From: Burkholderiales bacterium
GTDB taxonomy: Bacteria > Pseudomonadota > Gammaproteobacteria > Burkholderiales > Burkholderiaceae_C
Assembly: GCA_003963075.1 (NCBI GenBank)
Contig: RXJV01000087.1
Span: 1-55,093 of the forward strand
DNA length: 55,093 nt
Reading direction: 5' to 3'
In this document: in pieces, positions 10,896-20,193 of the stretch
Layout of the letters: each line of letters opens with the position of its first letter
Position numbering within the stretch: the stretch's first letter is position 1
Position numbers and translations under genes: made by a program
The notes under the pieces: generated by a model
Seen by the model: only the letters and a program-made list of their open reading frames with translations
Database searches by the model: none
Told to the model about the DNA's origin: nothing

Positions 10896-12104
10896 ATGAA
10901 GAAGAACGTCGCGTTCACCCTGACCCCCGTCCTGATTGCGCTGCTCGCAGCGTGCGGCCAGAAGCCCGAGGGCGCGGGCGGCCATGGCGGCCCGGGGGGC
11001 CCGCCGCCGGTGTCGGTGGCTCCCGCGACCCAGCGCGAGGTGCAGGAGTTCGAGGAGTTCACCGCCCGGCTGGAGGCGCCCGACACGGTTGAAGTGCGCG
11101 CCCGCGTGGCCGGCACGATCGAGGCGGTGCGCTTCAAGGAGGGCCAGCGGGTCCAGAAGGGCGACCCGCTGTTCAGCATCGACGCCCGCGCCTTCAAGGC
11201 CGATGTCGCCCGCGCCGAGGCACAGGTCACCGCGCTGAAGACCCAGGCCGAGCTGGCCAAGGCCGAACTGGCCCGTGCCGAGAAGCTGGTCAGCGTCAAC
11301 GCCGTCAGCCAGCAGGAGATCGACCAGTTGCGTGCCAGCCTGCGCGCGGCCGAAGCCAATCTGCGGGCGGCCGAGGCGTCCCTGGTGCAGTCGCGGCTCA
11401 ACGTCGAATACGCCAACATCACCGCGCCGGTCAATGGCCGCACCTCGCGCGCCAACGTCACGCCGGGCAACCTGGTCAGCGTTGGCGAGACGGTGCTGAC
11501 GACGCTGGTGTCCAGTGACAAGGTGTTTGCCTATTTCGACGCCAGCGAGGCGGCCTATCTGAAGTACATGGCGGCGGCCCGCGAAGGCAAGGCGGTCGCG
11601 CGCGACGCGGTGGCCGTGCAGATGGGCCTGTCCAACGAGGACGGCTTTCCGCACACCGGCAAGCTCGACTTCGTCGACAACCGACTCAACCCCGCCACCG
11701 CAACCATCCGCGTGCGCGCGGTGTTCGACAACAAGGCCGGCCAGTTCACGCCGGGCCTGTACGCCCGCATCAAGCTCGCCGGCAGTGCCAGCTACAGCGG
11801 CGTTCTGGTGCCCGAGCGGGCCATCACGACCGATCAAACCAGCAAGGTCGTGCTGGTCGTCGGCGCCAACAACATCGTGCAGCCGCGCCCGGTCACGCCG
11901 GGTGCGCTGATCGACGGCATGCGCGTCGTCAACGGCATCAAGGCGGGCGAACTGGTCATCGTCGACGGCCTGCTGCGTGCCATCCCGGGTGCGCCGGTCA
12001 CGCCGCAGGTGCTCAAGGTCGATGACAAGGGCATGCCCATCCCGGCGCCACCGCATGGCCCGCCGCGTGCGGCGCCCGCTCCGGCGTCTGCCGCCTCGAA
12101 GTAA
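10896..12104 (+). CDS. RND efflux periplasmic adaptor (MexE/AcrA type) lipoprotein
   Basis: Membrane-fusion subunit (402 aa) that links the inner-membrane pump to the outer-membrane channel. The signal peptide ends in a lipobox (LLAACG), so the protein is lipidated on Cys21 or nearby. A Gly/Pro-rich linker follows. Then come the split lipoyl halves (VRARVAGTIEAV; NITAPVNGRTSRANVTPG) flanking an alpha-helical hairpin rich in Ala/Glu, followed by the beta-barrel and membrane-proximal domains. GGAG lies 6 nt before the ATG. First gene of a three-gene operon with the permease and outer-membrane factor. The C-terminal tail is Pro/Ala-rich. Confidence 0.94.
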   Translation: MKKNVAFTLTPVLIALLAACGQKPEGAGGHGGPGGPPPVSVAPATQREVQEFEEFTARLEAPDTVEVRARVAGTIEAVRFKEGQRVQKGDPLFSIDARAFKADVARAEAQVTALKTQAELAKAELARAEKLVSVNAVSQQEIDQLRASLRAAEANLRAAEASLVQSRLNVEYANITAPVNGRTSRANVTPGNLVSVGETVLTTLVSSDKVFAYFDASEAAYLKYMAAAREGKAVARDAVAVQMGLSNEDGFPHTGKLDFVDNRLNPATATIRVRAVFDNKAGQFTPGLYARIKLAGSASYSGVLVPERAITTDQTSKVVLVVGANNIVQPRPVTPGALIDGMRVVNGIKAGELVIVDGLLRAIPGAPVTPQVLKVDDKGMPIPAPPHGPPRAAPAPASAASK

Positions 12105-12201
12105 ACCGAGCCGGCAGCAATGACTCAACCCTCAAGCTCGCCGCCGCCTGCCGCCCCCTTCAGGCGTGCCCGGTGGCAGCGAGCGGCCGGACGCCACTGA
12201 C

Positions 12202-15200
12202 ATGGACATCTCACGCTTTTTCATCGACCGGCCGCGCTTTGCGACCGTGTTGTCGCTCTTCATCTTCCTGATCGGCGCGCTGGCCATCCCGCTGCTGCCG
12301 ATCTCGGAATACCCCGAGGTCGCGCCGCCCCAGGTGGTCGTGCGGGCGCAGTACCCCGGCGCCAACCCGCGCGTGATCTCCGAGACGGTGGCCACACCGC
12401 TGGAGGAGCAGATCAACGGACTCGAGAACGTGCTGTATTTCGAGAGCCAGGCCACCGGCGACGGCGGCATGACGCTCACAGTCACCTTCAAGATCGGCAC
12501 CCACCCCGAGGCCGCCGAGACGGCGGTGCAGAACCGCATCAACCGCGCGCTGCCGCGCCTGCCCGACATCGTCCGCCAGATCGGCGTGACGACCGAGAAG
12601 AGCAGCCCCAACCTCACGATGGTGGTCCACCTCGTGAGCCCGGACAACTCGCGCGACGCCCTCTATCTGCGCAACTACGGCACGCTGAATGTGCGCGACG
12701 AGCTGCTGCGCATCCCGGGCATGGGCTCGGTGCTGAGCTTCGGCGCGGGCGACTATGCGATGCGCGTCTGGCTCGACCCGGCCAAGCTGGCTGGCCACGA
12801 CCTGACCGCCTCCGACGTGGTCAGCGCCATCCGCGAGCAGAACACCCAGGTCGCCGCCGGCGTGGTGGGCGCCCCGCCCGCGCCGCATGGCACCGACTTC
12901 CAGCTCGCCATCAATGCCCAGGGCCGCCTGGTCAACGAGGAGGAGTTCGCCAACATCATCGTCCGCACCGACACCAAGACCGGCGCGCTGGTGCGCGTCA
13001 AGGATGTGGGCCGGGTCGAGATCAGCGCCGGCAGCTACTCGCTGCGCAGCCTGCTGAACAACAAGGAAGCCGCCGCCATCGCCATCTTCCAGGCGCCGGG
13101 CTCCAACGCGCTGGCCATCTCCGACACCGTGCGCAAGACGATGGAGAGGCTCAAGCCCAACTTCCCGGCCGGTGTTGACTACAGCATCGTCTACGACCCG
13201 ACGCGCTTCGTGCAGACCTCCATCGAGAAGGTGGTGCACACGCTGTTCGAGGCCGTGGCGCTGGTGGTGCTGGTCGTGATCGTGTTCCTGCAGACCTGGC
13301 GCGCCTCCGTGATCCCGCTGGTCGCGGTGCCGGTGTCCATCGTCGGCACCTTCGCGGTGCTGCTGCTGCTGGGCTTCTCGATCAACACGCTGACGCTGTT
13401 CGGCCTGGTGCTGGCCATCGGCATCGTGGTGGACGACGCCATCGTCGTGGTCGAGAACGTCGAGCGCAACATCCAGGACGGCCTCACGCCGCACGACGCG
13501 ACGGTGAAGGCGATGCAGGAGGTCTCGGGCCCCATCATCGCGATCGCGCTGGTGCTGTGCGCGGTGTTCATCCCGCTGACGCTGGTGCCGGGCCTGTCGG
13601 GCCAGTTCTACAAGCAGTTCGCCGTCACCATCGCGATCTCGACGGTGATCTCGGCCTTCAACTCGCTGACCCTGTCGCCCGCGCTGGCCGCCATCCTGCT
13701 GCGCCCGCATGACGCGCCCAAGGATCCGTTGATGAAGCTCATGGACCGCCTCTTCGGTCGCTTCTTCCACTGGTTCAACTGCTTCTTCCAGCGCCGCTCG
13801 GCCGGCTATGGCCGGGGCGTCACCGGCATCCTGAAGCGCAAGTCGCTGGCCCTGGTGGTCTACGCGCTGCTGCTGGGCCTGACCGCGCTGCTGTTCGCGC
13901 GCATCCCGACCGGCTTCGTGCCCGCGCCCGACAAACAGTACCTGATCGGCGTGGCCCAGCTGCCCGCCGGCGCCAGCCTGGACCGCACCGAGGAAGTCAT
14001 CCGCCGCATGAGCGACATCGCGCTCAAGGTGCCCGGCATCAAGGACTCGGTGGCCTTCCCCGGTCTGTCCATCGCCGGCTTCTCGCCCGCGCCCAACGAA
14101 GGCATCGTGTTCTTCGGCCTGGACAGCTTCGACGCCCGCACCACGCCCGACAAGAGCAAGAACGCCATCCTCGGCGCGGTCAATGGCGCCATCCAGCAGA
14201 TCCAGGGCGCGCGCATGTTCGTCGTGCCGCCGCCGCCGGTGGACGGCCTGGGCGTGGCCGGTGGCTTCAAGGTGCAGGTGCAGGACCGCAGCAGCCAGGG
14301 CGAACAGGCCCTGTTCGGCGCGGTCTGGGGCGCGGTGCTCGGGCCGATCTACGGCAACCCGAACTCGAGCATCGGCACGCCCTACTCGACCTACGACATC
14401 AACGTGCCCCAGCTGTTCGCCCATGTCGACCGCGTGAAGGCCAAGCAGATGGGTGTGCCGCTGGGCTCGATCTACGACACCCTGCAGATCAACCTCGGCT
14501 CGCTCTACGTCAACGACTTCAGCAAGTTCGGCAAGACCTACCAGGTCATCGTCCAGGCCGACGCGCCCTACCGCGCCAAGGCCGAGGACATCACCCAGCT
14601 CAAGACCCGCAACGCCGCCGGCGAGATGGTGCCGCTGGGCTCGCTGCTGAGCGTGGACCCGACCTTCGGCCCGACCCGCGTGACCCGCTACAACGGCTTC
14701 CCGTCGGCCGACGTGAACGGCGCGCCCAAGCCCGGCTTCTCGTCCGGCCAGGCCGAGGCCGAGATCGAACAGATCCTCAAGCGCCTGCCGCGCGGAATGA
14801 GCTATGAGTGGACCGACCTCAGCTACCAGGACCGCCTGACCCGCGACGTCACCGTGCCCGGCATCGGCATCAAGGTGCCGACGCTGGTGGCCGTGCTGGC
14901 CTTCTCGGTCATCCTCGTCGTGCTCGTGCTGGCCGCGCAGTACGAGAGCTGGAGCCTGCCGCTGGCCATCATCCTGATCGTGCCGATGTGCATCCTGTCG
15001 GCGTTGTTCGGGCTGTGGCTGTCGCACTTCCCGCCCTTCGTGCAGCCGGGGGATCTGAACATCTTCACCCAGGTGGCGCTCGTCGTGCTGGTCGGCCTGG
15101 CGTGCAAGAACGCCATCCTGATCGTCGAATTCGCCAAGGAGCTGGAGGAGCACGGCAAGTCGGTCTACGACGCCGTCGTGGAGGCCTGCCGCCTGCGGCT

Positions 15201-15477
15201 GCGCCCGATCCTGATGACCTCCATCGCCTTCTGCGCCGGCGTCATCCCGCTGATCCTCGGCAGCGGCGCCGGCAGCGAGATGCGGCGTGCGATGGGCATC
15301 GCCGTGTTTGCCGGCATGCTCGGCGTGACCTTCTTCGGCATCTTCCTGACGCCGGTGTTCTACAGCCTGCTGCGCAAGGGCACCGAGAAGCGCCGCGCCC
15401 GCGCCGCCGCGCTGCGTGCCCAGGTCGAGGCGGCGGCCCACGCCTTCCACCCCGGCATCGATGACGCTGGCCAATGA
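12202..15477 (+). CDS. RND multidrug efflux permease (HAE1 family, MexF-like)
   Basis: Inner-membrane proton/drug antiporter (1091 aa), the pump of the tripartite system. It starts MDISRFFIDRPRFATVLS, the standard HAE1 N-terminus. TM4 contains the proton-relay aspartate pair in GIVVDDAIVVVENVERN. TM10-11 contain the family's GLACKNAILIVEFAKE segment with the relay lysine. The closest family I recognise by sequence is MexF/BpeF rather than AcrB: the NTLTLFGLVLAIGI and SAFNSLTLSPALAAILL stretches fit that group. Substrates in this group include chloramphenicol, trimethoprim and quinolones, but specificity here is not shown. No local LysR or TetR repressor accompanies the operon, which is unusual for such pumps. 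Confidence 0.95.
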   Translation: MDISRFFIDRPRFATVLSLFIFLIGALAIPLLPISEYPEVAPPQVVVRAQYPGANPRVISETVATPLEEQINGLENVLYFESQATGDGGMTLTVTFKIGTHPEAAETAVQNRINRALPRLPDIVRQIGVTTEKSSPNLTMVVHLVSPDNSRDALYLRNYGTLNVRDELLRIPGMGSVLSFGAGDYAMRVWLDPAKLAGHDLTASDVVSAIREQNTQVAAGVVGAPPAPHGTDFQLAINAQGRLVNEEEFANIIVRTDTKTGALVRVKDVGRVEISAGSYSLRSLLNNKEAAAIAIFQAPGSNALAISDTVRKTMERLKPNFPAGVDYSIVYDPTRFVQTSIEKVVHTLFEAVALVVLVVIVFLQTWRASVIPLVAVPVSIVGTFAVLLLLGFSINTLTLFGLVLAIGIVVDDAIVVVENVERNIQDGLTPHDATVKAMQEVSGPIIAIALVLCAVFIPLTLVPGLSGQFYKQFAVTIAISTVISAFNSLTLSPALAAILLRPHDAPKDPLMKLMDRLFGRFFHWFNCFFQRRSAGYGRGVTGILKRKSLALVVYALLLGLTALLFARIPTGFVPAPDKQYLIGVAQLPAGASLDRTEEVIRRMSDIALKVPGIKDSVAFPGLSIAGFSPAPNEGIVFFGLDSFDARTTPDKSKNAILGAVNGAIQQIQGARMFVVPPPPVDGLGVAGGFKVQVQDRSSQGEQALFGAVWGAVLGPIYGNPNSSIGTPYSTYDINVPQLFAHVDRVKAKQMGVPLGSIYDTLQINLGSLYVNDFSKFGKTYQVIVQADAPYRAKAEDITQLKTRNAAGEMVPLGSLLSVDPTFGPTRVTRYNGFPSADVNGAPKPGFSSGQAEAEIEQILKRLPRGMSYEWTDLSYQDRLTRDVTVPGIGIKVPTLVAVLAFSVILVVLVLAAQYESWSLPLAIILIVPMCILSALFGLWLSHFPPFVQPGDLNIFTQVALVVLVGLACKNAILIVEFAKELEEHGKSVYDAVVEACRLRLRPILMTSIAFCAGVIPLILGSGAGSEMRRAMGIAVFAGMLGVTFFGIFLTPVFYSLLRKGTEKRRARAAALRAQVEAAAHAFHPGIDDAGQ

Positions 15478-15559
15478 CCCACCCCCTACGCGCTTCGCGC
15501 GCCCCCTCAAGGGGGCACTGCCAGTGGCCCGGCCAAGCCGGTTCCACGGCAGTTGCTGG
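15478..15559 (+). repeat. Dispersed post-stop hairpin repeat, copy A
   Basis: This 82-bp element starts on the base after the permease stop codon. It folds into three hairpins: CGCGC-ttc-GCGCG, then CCCCCT-ca-AGGGGG, then a long stem GTGGcCCGGC...GCCGGttCCAC flanked by CTGCC/GGCAG. It matches copy B (34098-34180, minus strand) over nearly its whole length. It lies inside the efflux operon between pump and channel genes, so it may modulate rather than end transcription. Confidence 0.85.
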
Positions 15560-15605
15560 ATTTCGGCGCGGCGCCGCGCGCCGGTCTCCGACCAGGAAGG
15601 TTGAT

Positions 15606-16997
15606 ATGTTCAAACCCGCCCTCTCTTTCATCGCGCTTGCGGCCGTGCTGGCCGGCTGCGCCGGCCCCACGCTGTCGCCGGGCCCGCAGAACCTGGCGCC
15701 CGAGTCCTTCGCCCAAGCGCCCGCCGCCAGCCCCGGCGCGGCGCAGATGACGGCCGCGTTTGCCGACAGCGCCCAGTTGCAGCGCATCGTCGACGAGGTG
15801 CTCGCCAACAACCGCGACCTGCGCGCCGCCGCCGCCCGCCTCAGACAGGCCCAGGCCCTGGCCGAGTCGGCCGGCGCCCAGCGCCTGCCCACGGTGGGGG
15901 TCGGCGCCAACGCCAGCCGCCAGCGCGCGCCCAACGACCTCGGCCAGTTCAACAACTTCAGCAGCTACGGCGTCAATGCCACCGCACGCTGGGAGGTCGA
16001 CCTCTGGGGCCGCGCGTCGGCCAACGCGCAGGCGGCCGGCTATGACGCCCAGGGCGCCGCGCTGGACCGCGAGGCCGCCCAGCTCAGCCTGGCCGGCACC
16101 GCGCTGAACCTGCAGGCCCAGCTCATCGGCCTCGGCCACCGCCTCCGGCTCGCCAAGGAAGCCCTGGTGGTGCAGAACCAGCTGCTCGACCTGGTCAAGG
16201 CCCGGGTCGGCGCCGGCCGCGGCACCGCGGTCGACCAGGCCCGCGCCGAGGCGCTGGTGGCACAGACCTCGGCCAGCGTGCCGGCGCTGCGCAATGCCGC
16301 CTGCCTGACGCGTCTGCAGCTCGACCTGCTGCGTGGCCAGCCGCCGGCCGACTGCGACAAGGCCGACAGCGACCCGCTGCCGGCGCTGCCCCAGCCGCGC
16401 CTCGTCAGCCTCGGCACCCTGCCCAACCCGGCCGCCCTGCTGGCCGCACGGCCGGACGTGAAGGCCGCCGCGGTGCGGGCCCAGGCCGCCGCCGCGCGCG
16501 CCCATGTGGCCTGGGCCGCGCGCTGGCCCACGCTGGGGCTCAGCGGCCAGATCGGCTGGAGCGCGGCCAGCACCGGCAACCTGTTCAAGGGCGCCACCGA
16601 GGTCCATTCGCTGGCCGGCGCCTTGAGCTGGAACGTGCTGGATTTCGGCGCCCGCAAGGCCGAGCAGACCGCGGCCGAGGCCGGCTTCGAGTCCGCGGTG
16701 GCGGCGGCCGAGCAGGCCCAGCTGACGGCGCTGCAGGACGCCCAGGGCAGCCTGTCCACGCTGCGCGAGACCGAGCTGCAGGCGGCGGCCCAGGCCGGCG
16801 CCGCCGAGGCCACCACCCGCGCCCGCGACCTGGCGCTGAAGCGCTACGAGGCCGGCGTGTCCGACTTCTACGCGCTGCTCAGCGCTGAGCAGGAGCGCCT
16901 GGTGGCCCAGGATGCGCTGGTGCAGGTGCAAACCGCCCGCGCCACGGCGCTGCTGGGCGTGCACAAGGCGTTTGCGGCCCGGCTGACGGCCCCCTGA
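15606..16997 (+). CDS. RND efflux outer-membrane factor lipoprotein (NodT family)
   Basis: A TolC-like trimeric outer-membrane channel (463 aa) for the pump encoded just upstream. The signal peptide carries a lipobox (VLAGCAG), as in NodT/OprM lipoproteins. Two OEP repeats follow, each rich in Ala/Gln helices, with conserved segments ARWEVDLWGR in the first and LSWNVLDFGARKAEQ in the second. AGGAAGG lies 5 nt before the ATG. It is separated from the permease by the 82-bp repeat, and completes a self-sufficient efflux operon. Confidence 0.94.
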   Translation: MFKPALSFIALAAVLAGCAGPTLSPGPQNLAPESFAQAPAASPGAAQMTAAFADSAQLQRIVDEVLANNRDLRAAAARLRQAQALAESAGAQRLPTVGVGANASRQRAPNDLGQFNNFSSYGVNATARWEVDLWGRASANAQAAGYDAQGAALDREAAQLSLAGTALNLQAQLIGLGHRLRLAKEALVVQNQLLDLVKARVGAGRGTAVDQARAEALVAQTSASVPALRNAACLTRLQLDLLRGQPPADCDKADSDPLPALPQPRLVSLGTLPNPAALLAARPDVKAAAVRAQAAAARAHVAWAARWPTLGLSGQIGWSAASTGNLFKGATEVHSLAGALSWNVLDFGARKAEQTAAEAGFESAVAAAEQAQLTALQDAQGSLSTLRETELQAAAQAGAAEATTRARDLALKRYEAGVSDFYALLSAEQERLVAQDALVQVQTARATALLGVHKAFAARLTAP

Positions 16998-17071
16998 GCC
17001 CTGGGGCCAGTCGCGCGTCCCCTGGGGCGAGCGGCGGCCCGGCCCGCGGCGGGCACGGCACACTCGCACCC

Positions 17072-18139
17072 ATGCCCGTCCTCGCGCGCCGCTGGCGCCT
17101 GCCCTATGTTGCGCTGCTGACCGTCGTCGGCCTGCTGCTCAGCGCGTCGGCGCTGCAGGCCTACCGGCTGTCCGGCGGCACGCGGCCCTGGGAGCCCTTC
17201 CTGTGGGAGTTCAGCTCGATCGGCGTCATCGGTGCACTGGCCCTGGGCGTGCATGCGCTGATCGGCGCGCTGCGCGGCCGGCCCTGGCTGCAGCAGCTCG
17301 CGGCGCATGCGCTCGCGCTGCCGGTCTTCAGCGGCCTGCATATCGCCGGCATGTTCGGGCTGCGCCTGGGGGTCTATGCGCTGGTCGGCGTGGGCTACCA
17401 CCCGGACCCGCTGCCGACGCTGCTGGTCTTCGAGGGCGGCAAGGACGCGGTCACCTACATCAGCTTCAGCCTGATCTCGCGCGGCATCTGGATGGCCCAG
17501 GCGGCCGCCGCCCGGGCGCAGGAGCTGGAGCGCGCCCGCCGCGAGCTCGCCGAGCTGCAGCTCGCCCGGCTGGCCGACCAGGTGCAGCCCCACTTCCTGT
17601 TCAACACGCTGAACCTGATCTCGTCGGTGATGTACGAGGACGTGCCCCGCGCCGACCGGCTGCTCTGCCAGCTCGCCGACCTGCTGCGCCAGACCCTGGT
17701 GGCCCAGCAGCGCATTGAACACAGCCTCGGCGACGAGCTGGCCCTGGTGCAGCCCTTTCTCGGCCTGATGCAGGCGCGCTTCGGTCCGGAGCGCCTCGTC
17801 GTCGACATCCAGGCCGATGCGGCCGCGCGCGACTGCCGGCTGCCGGCGCTGCTGTTGCTGGCGCCGGTCGAGAACGCGGTCAAGCACGATGTCGCGCGGC
17901 ACCGCGGCCGCGTGACCGTCGGCGTGCGGGCTGCACGCCACGGCGACCGTCTGCTGCTCACGGTCAGCAACCATGGCGACACGCCGGTGCCCGAGTCGCC
18001 ACCCGACCCCGATGGCGGCTTCGGCCTGCGCAATCTGCGCGAGCGCCTCGAGGCCCGCTACGGCGCGGCGGCGAGCGTGGCCTTCGGCCCGGACGGCGGC
18101 GGCATGGCGCTGACCCTGGCCATCCCATGCGCGTGCTGA
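17072..18139 (+). CDS. LytS/YehU-type membrane sensor histidine kinase
   Basis: A 355-aa inner-membrane kinase. Four hydrophobic segments (residues about 10-30, 45-65, 75-105 and 125-145) form a sensor with little periplasmic sequence. Next come a short coiled coil and the His_kinase domain, with the phospho-accepting histidine in QVQPHFLFNTLN. A HATPase domain follows, with the N-box PVENAVKH and the G-box GGFGLRNLRERLE. It overlaps the response regulator gene by 13 nt, so the pair is translationally coupled. The stimulus is unknown. The position directly after the efflux operon suggests, but does not prove, a link to membrane stress. Confidence 0.92.
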   Translation: MPVLARRWRLPYVALLTVVGLLLSASALQAYRLSGGTRPWEPFLWEFSSIGVIGALALGVHALIGALRGRPWLQQLAAHALALPVFSGLHIAGMFGLRLGVYALVGVGYHPDPLPTLLVFEGGKDAVTYISFSLISRGIWMAQAAAARAQELERARRELAELQLARLADQVQPHFLFNTLNLISSVMYEDVPRADRLLCQLADLLRQTLVAQQRIEHSLGDELALVQPFLGLMQARFGPERLVVDIQADAAARDCRLPALLLLAPVENAVKHDVARHRGRVTVGVRAARHGDRLLLTVSNHGDTPVPESPPDPDGGFGLRNLRERLEARYGAAASVAFGPDGGGMALTLAIPCAC

Positions 18140-18819
18140 TCGTCGACGACGAGCCCGCGGCGCGCGCCAAGCTGCGCCGGCTGCTCGCGGCCGAGGCGGA
18201 CGTCGCCGAGTTGCTGGAGGCGGCCGACGCACCCTCGGCATTGGCCCTGGTGGGCACCGGGGCGGCAGCGCCCGAGCTCGCGCTGCTCGACATCGAGATG
18301 CCGGGCGGCAGCGGCGTGCAGCTGGCGGCGGCGCTGCGCGAGGCCGGCGTGCGGCATGTGATCTTCTCGACCGCCCACGCGGAGCACGCGCTGCAGGCCT
18401 TCGAGCTGGCCGCGCTGGACTATCTGCTCAAGCCCTACACGGCCGAGCGCCTCGCAGCGGCGCTGGCCCGCGTGCGCGAGCGCCTCGCGCAGCCGGCCGC
18501 GCCGGTGGGCGAGCACTGGGTGGACGGCCAGCGCCTGCGCCTGGCCGAGGTGCAGTGGATCAGCGCGGCGGACAACTACATCGAGCTGCATCTGCCGCCG
18601 CGCAGCTGGCTGGAACGCGTCACGCTGGCCGAGGCGCTGCAGCGGCCCGGCTGGTCCGCACGCTTTCTGCGCGTGCACCGCAGCCATGCGGTCAACCCGG
18701 CCCATGTGCAGCGCATCGAGCGCCTGCCCAGCGGCGAGGCGCTGCTGACCCTGGTCTGCGGCCAGGTGCTGCGCGTGTCGCGTGGCCATCGCGACGCTCT
18801 CGATCGGCTCGCCCCCTGA
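18127..18819 (+). CDS. LytTR-family response regulator
   Basis: A 230-aa partner of the upstream kinase. The receiver domain has the acidic pair in IVDDEPAA, the phospho-acceptor aspartate in LLDIEMPGGSG, and the switch lysine in YLLKPYTAE. Residues about 135-230 are a LytTR DNA-binding domain (VQWISAADNYIELHL; FLRVHRSHAVNPAHV). Regulators of this type bind direct repeats upstream of envelope or secretion genes. The nearest candidate target is the acyltransferase gene 60 bp downstream. Confidence 0.93.
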   Translation: MRVLIVDDEPAARAKLRRLLAAEADVAELLEAADAPSALALVGTGAAAPELALLDIEMPGGSGVQLAAALREAGVRHVIFSTAHAEHALQAFELAALDYLLKPYTAERLAAALARVRERLAQPAAPVGEHWVDGQRLRLAEVQWISAADNYIELHLPPRSWLERVTLAEALQRPGWSARFLRVHRSHAVNPAHVQRIERLPSGEALLTLVCGQVLRVSRGHRDALDRLAP

Positions 18820-18879
18820 GCCTCGCCATTCGCCCCAGTGCGCTCGCGCCGGGCGACCTGTGGCGCGACGCTGGCGGCC

Positions 18880-20193
18880 ATGAACACCCCACGCCTCCCC
18901 TTCCTCGACGGCCTGCGCACCGCCGCGTTCGCGCTGCTGATTCCGTACCACGTCGGCATGTACTACGTGACCTGGGACTGGCATGTGAAGAGCCCGGCCG
19001 CCAGCGCCACGCTGGAGCCCTTCATGCTGCTGAGCGCACCCTGGCGCCTGGGCCTGCTGTTCCTGATCGCGGGCGCGGCCTGCCAGGGCCTGGCCGCAAG
19101 GCGCGGCACCTGGGGCGCGGTGAAGGACCGCTCGCTGCGCCTGCTGCTGCCGCTGTTGTTCGGCATGGCCGTCATCGTGACGCCCCAGGCCTACTTCGAG
19201 GTGTTGACCAAGGCGCCGGCCCAGCTGCCCGGCGACGGCAGCTACCTGGATTTCTGGGCGGCCTACCTGCACGGCGGCAAATACTGCCGCGGCACTGACT
19301 GCATGAGCGTGCCGACCTGGAACCACCTGTGGTTCCTGCCCTATCTTTGGCTGTATGCGGTTGTGGGCAGCGTGCTTGCGGCACTGGGGCGAGGCCGTGC
19401 CTTCGCGTCGTCACTGCCGTCCTGGGTCTGGCTGCTGCTGCCCGCTGTGCCGCTGGTGCTGGCACGGGTCTTCGTGTTCCCGAGCCACCGCAGCACGCAC
19501 AACTTCACGCACGACCTCTACAACCATGCGCAGTACGCCTACCTGTTCGCGCTCGGCTGGGCCAGCCGCACCCCGCTGGCGGCGGCGCTGTGGCCGGCTG
19601 CGCTGCGCTGGCGCTGGGGGGCGCTGGCCGGTGCCGTCGTCGGCTGGGCGCTGCTGCTGATCTACTTCCGCAGCTTTGCGGGCAGCACGCCACCCGACGG
19701 CCTGCGGGTCGCCCAACGCGTGCTGTGGGCCGCGATGAGCTGGTGGGCCATCTTGGCGGCCTGCGGCTGGGCGCAGCGCGTGTTCACGGTTGAGTCGCCG
19801 CGGCTGCGGGCGGCCAGTGCGGCGGTGTTCTGTTGCTATGTGCTGCACCAGTCGGTCATCGTGGTGCTGACCCAGGCGCTCAAGCCGCTGGCGCTGCCCT
19901 GGGGCCTCGAGGCGCTGCTGCTGATCACGCTGACCTTTGCGGTCTGTGCGGCGGCCTATGCGCTGCTGCGCCGCGTGCCTGGGTTGGCGCTGCTGGTGGG
20001 CATTCAGCGCACGCCGCGCAACGCCGGGCCCTCGGCGGGCCGCGTGATCGGGCAGTTGACGACGATGTCGGTGACCGACAGCGTGAGTTCTCCCGCGTCA
20101 GCGGCCGCCAGCAGCGACTCCTCGGAGCGCAGCTCGCGCACCGAAGCACCCGGCCGCCAGCTCACCAGCACCAGCCGCCACAGCGGGCTGTAA
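18880..20193 (+). CDS. Membrane acyltransferase (acyltransferase 3 / OpgC-like) with antisense 3' extension
   Basis: A 437-aa integral membrane protein. The N-terminal FLDGLRTAAFALLIPYHVGMYY has the family's DGLR motif and the catalytic-type histidine. About ten hydrophobic segments follow. Such proteins O-acylate extracellular glycans or glucans; the acceptor here is unknown. Recognisable protein ends near residue 380. From residue 375 to the stop the frame runs through the opposite strand of the lipoprotein gene at 20004-20519, and the sequence becomes Ser/Ala/Arg-rich and low in hydrophobicity (VTDSVSSPASAAASS). The natural stop therefore appears to have been lost, and the tail is probably non-functional. 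The ATG at 18880 is preferred over an upstream GTG. Confidence 0.86.
   Translation: MNTPRLPFLDGLRTAAFALLIPYHVGMYYVTWDWHVKSPAASATLEPFMLLSAPWRLGLLFLIAGAACQGLAARRGTWGAVKDRSLRLLLPLLFGMAVIVTPQAYFEVLTKAPAQLPGDGSYLDFWAAYLHGGKYCRGTDCMSVPTWNHLWFLPYLWLYAVVGSVLAALGRGRAFASSLPSWVWLLLPAVPLVLARVFVFPSHRSTHNFTHDLYNHAQYAYLFALGWASRTPLAAALWPAALRWRWGALAGAVVGWALLLIYFRSFAGSTPPDGLRVAQRVLWAAMSWWAILAACGWAQRVFTVESPRLRAASAAVFCCYVLHQSVIVVLTQALKPLALPWGLEALLLITLTFAVCAAAYALLRRVPGLALLVGIQRTPRNAGPSAGRVIGQLTTMSVTDSVSSPASAAASSDSSERSSRTEAPGRQLTSTSRHSGL

Noticed and set aside
12211-15510. 1099-aa open frame opposite the RND permease
   Set aside because: It is a shadow of the permease: low-complexity His/Gln/Arg-rich composition and no recognisable domain.
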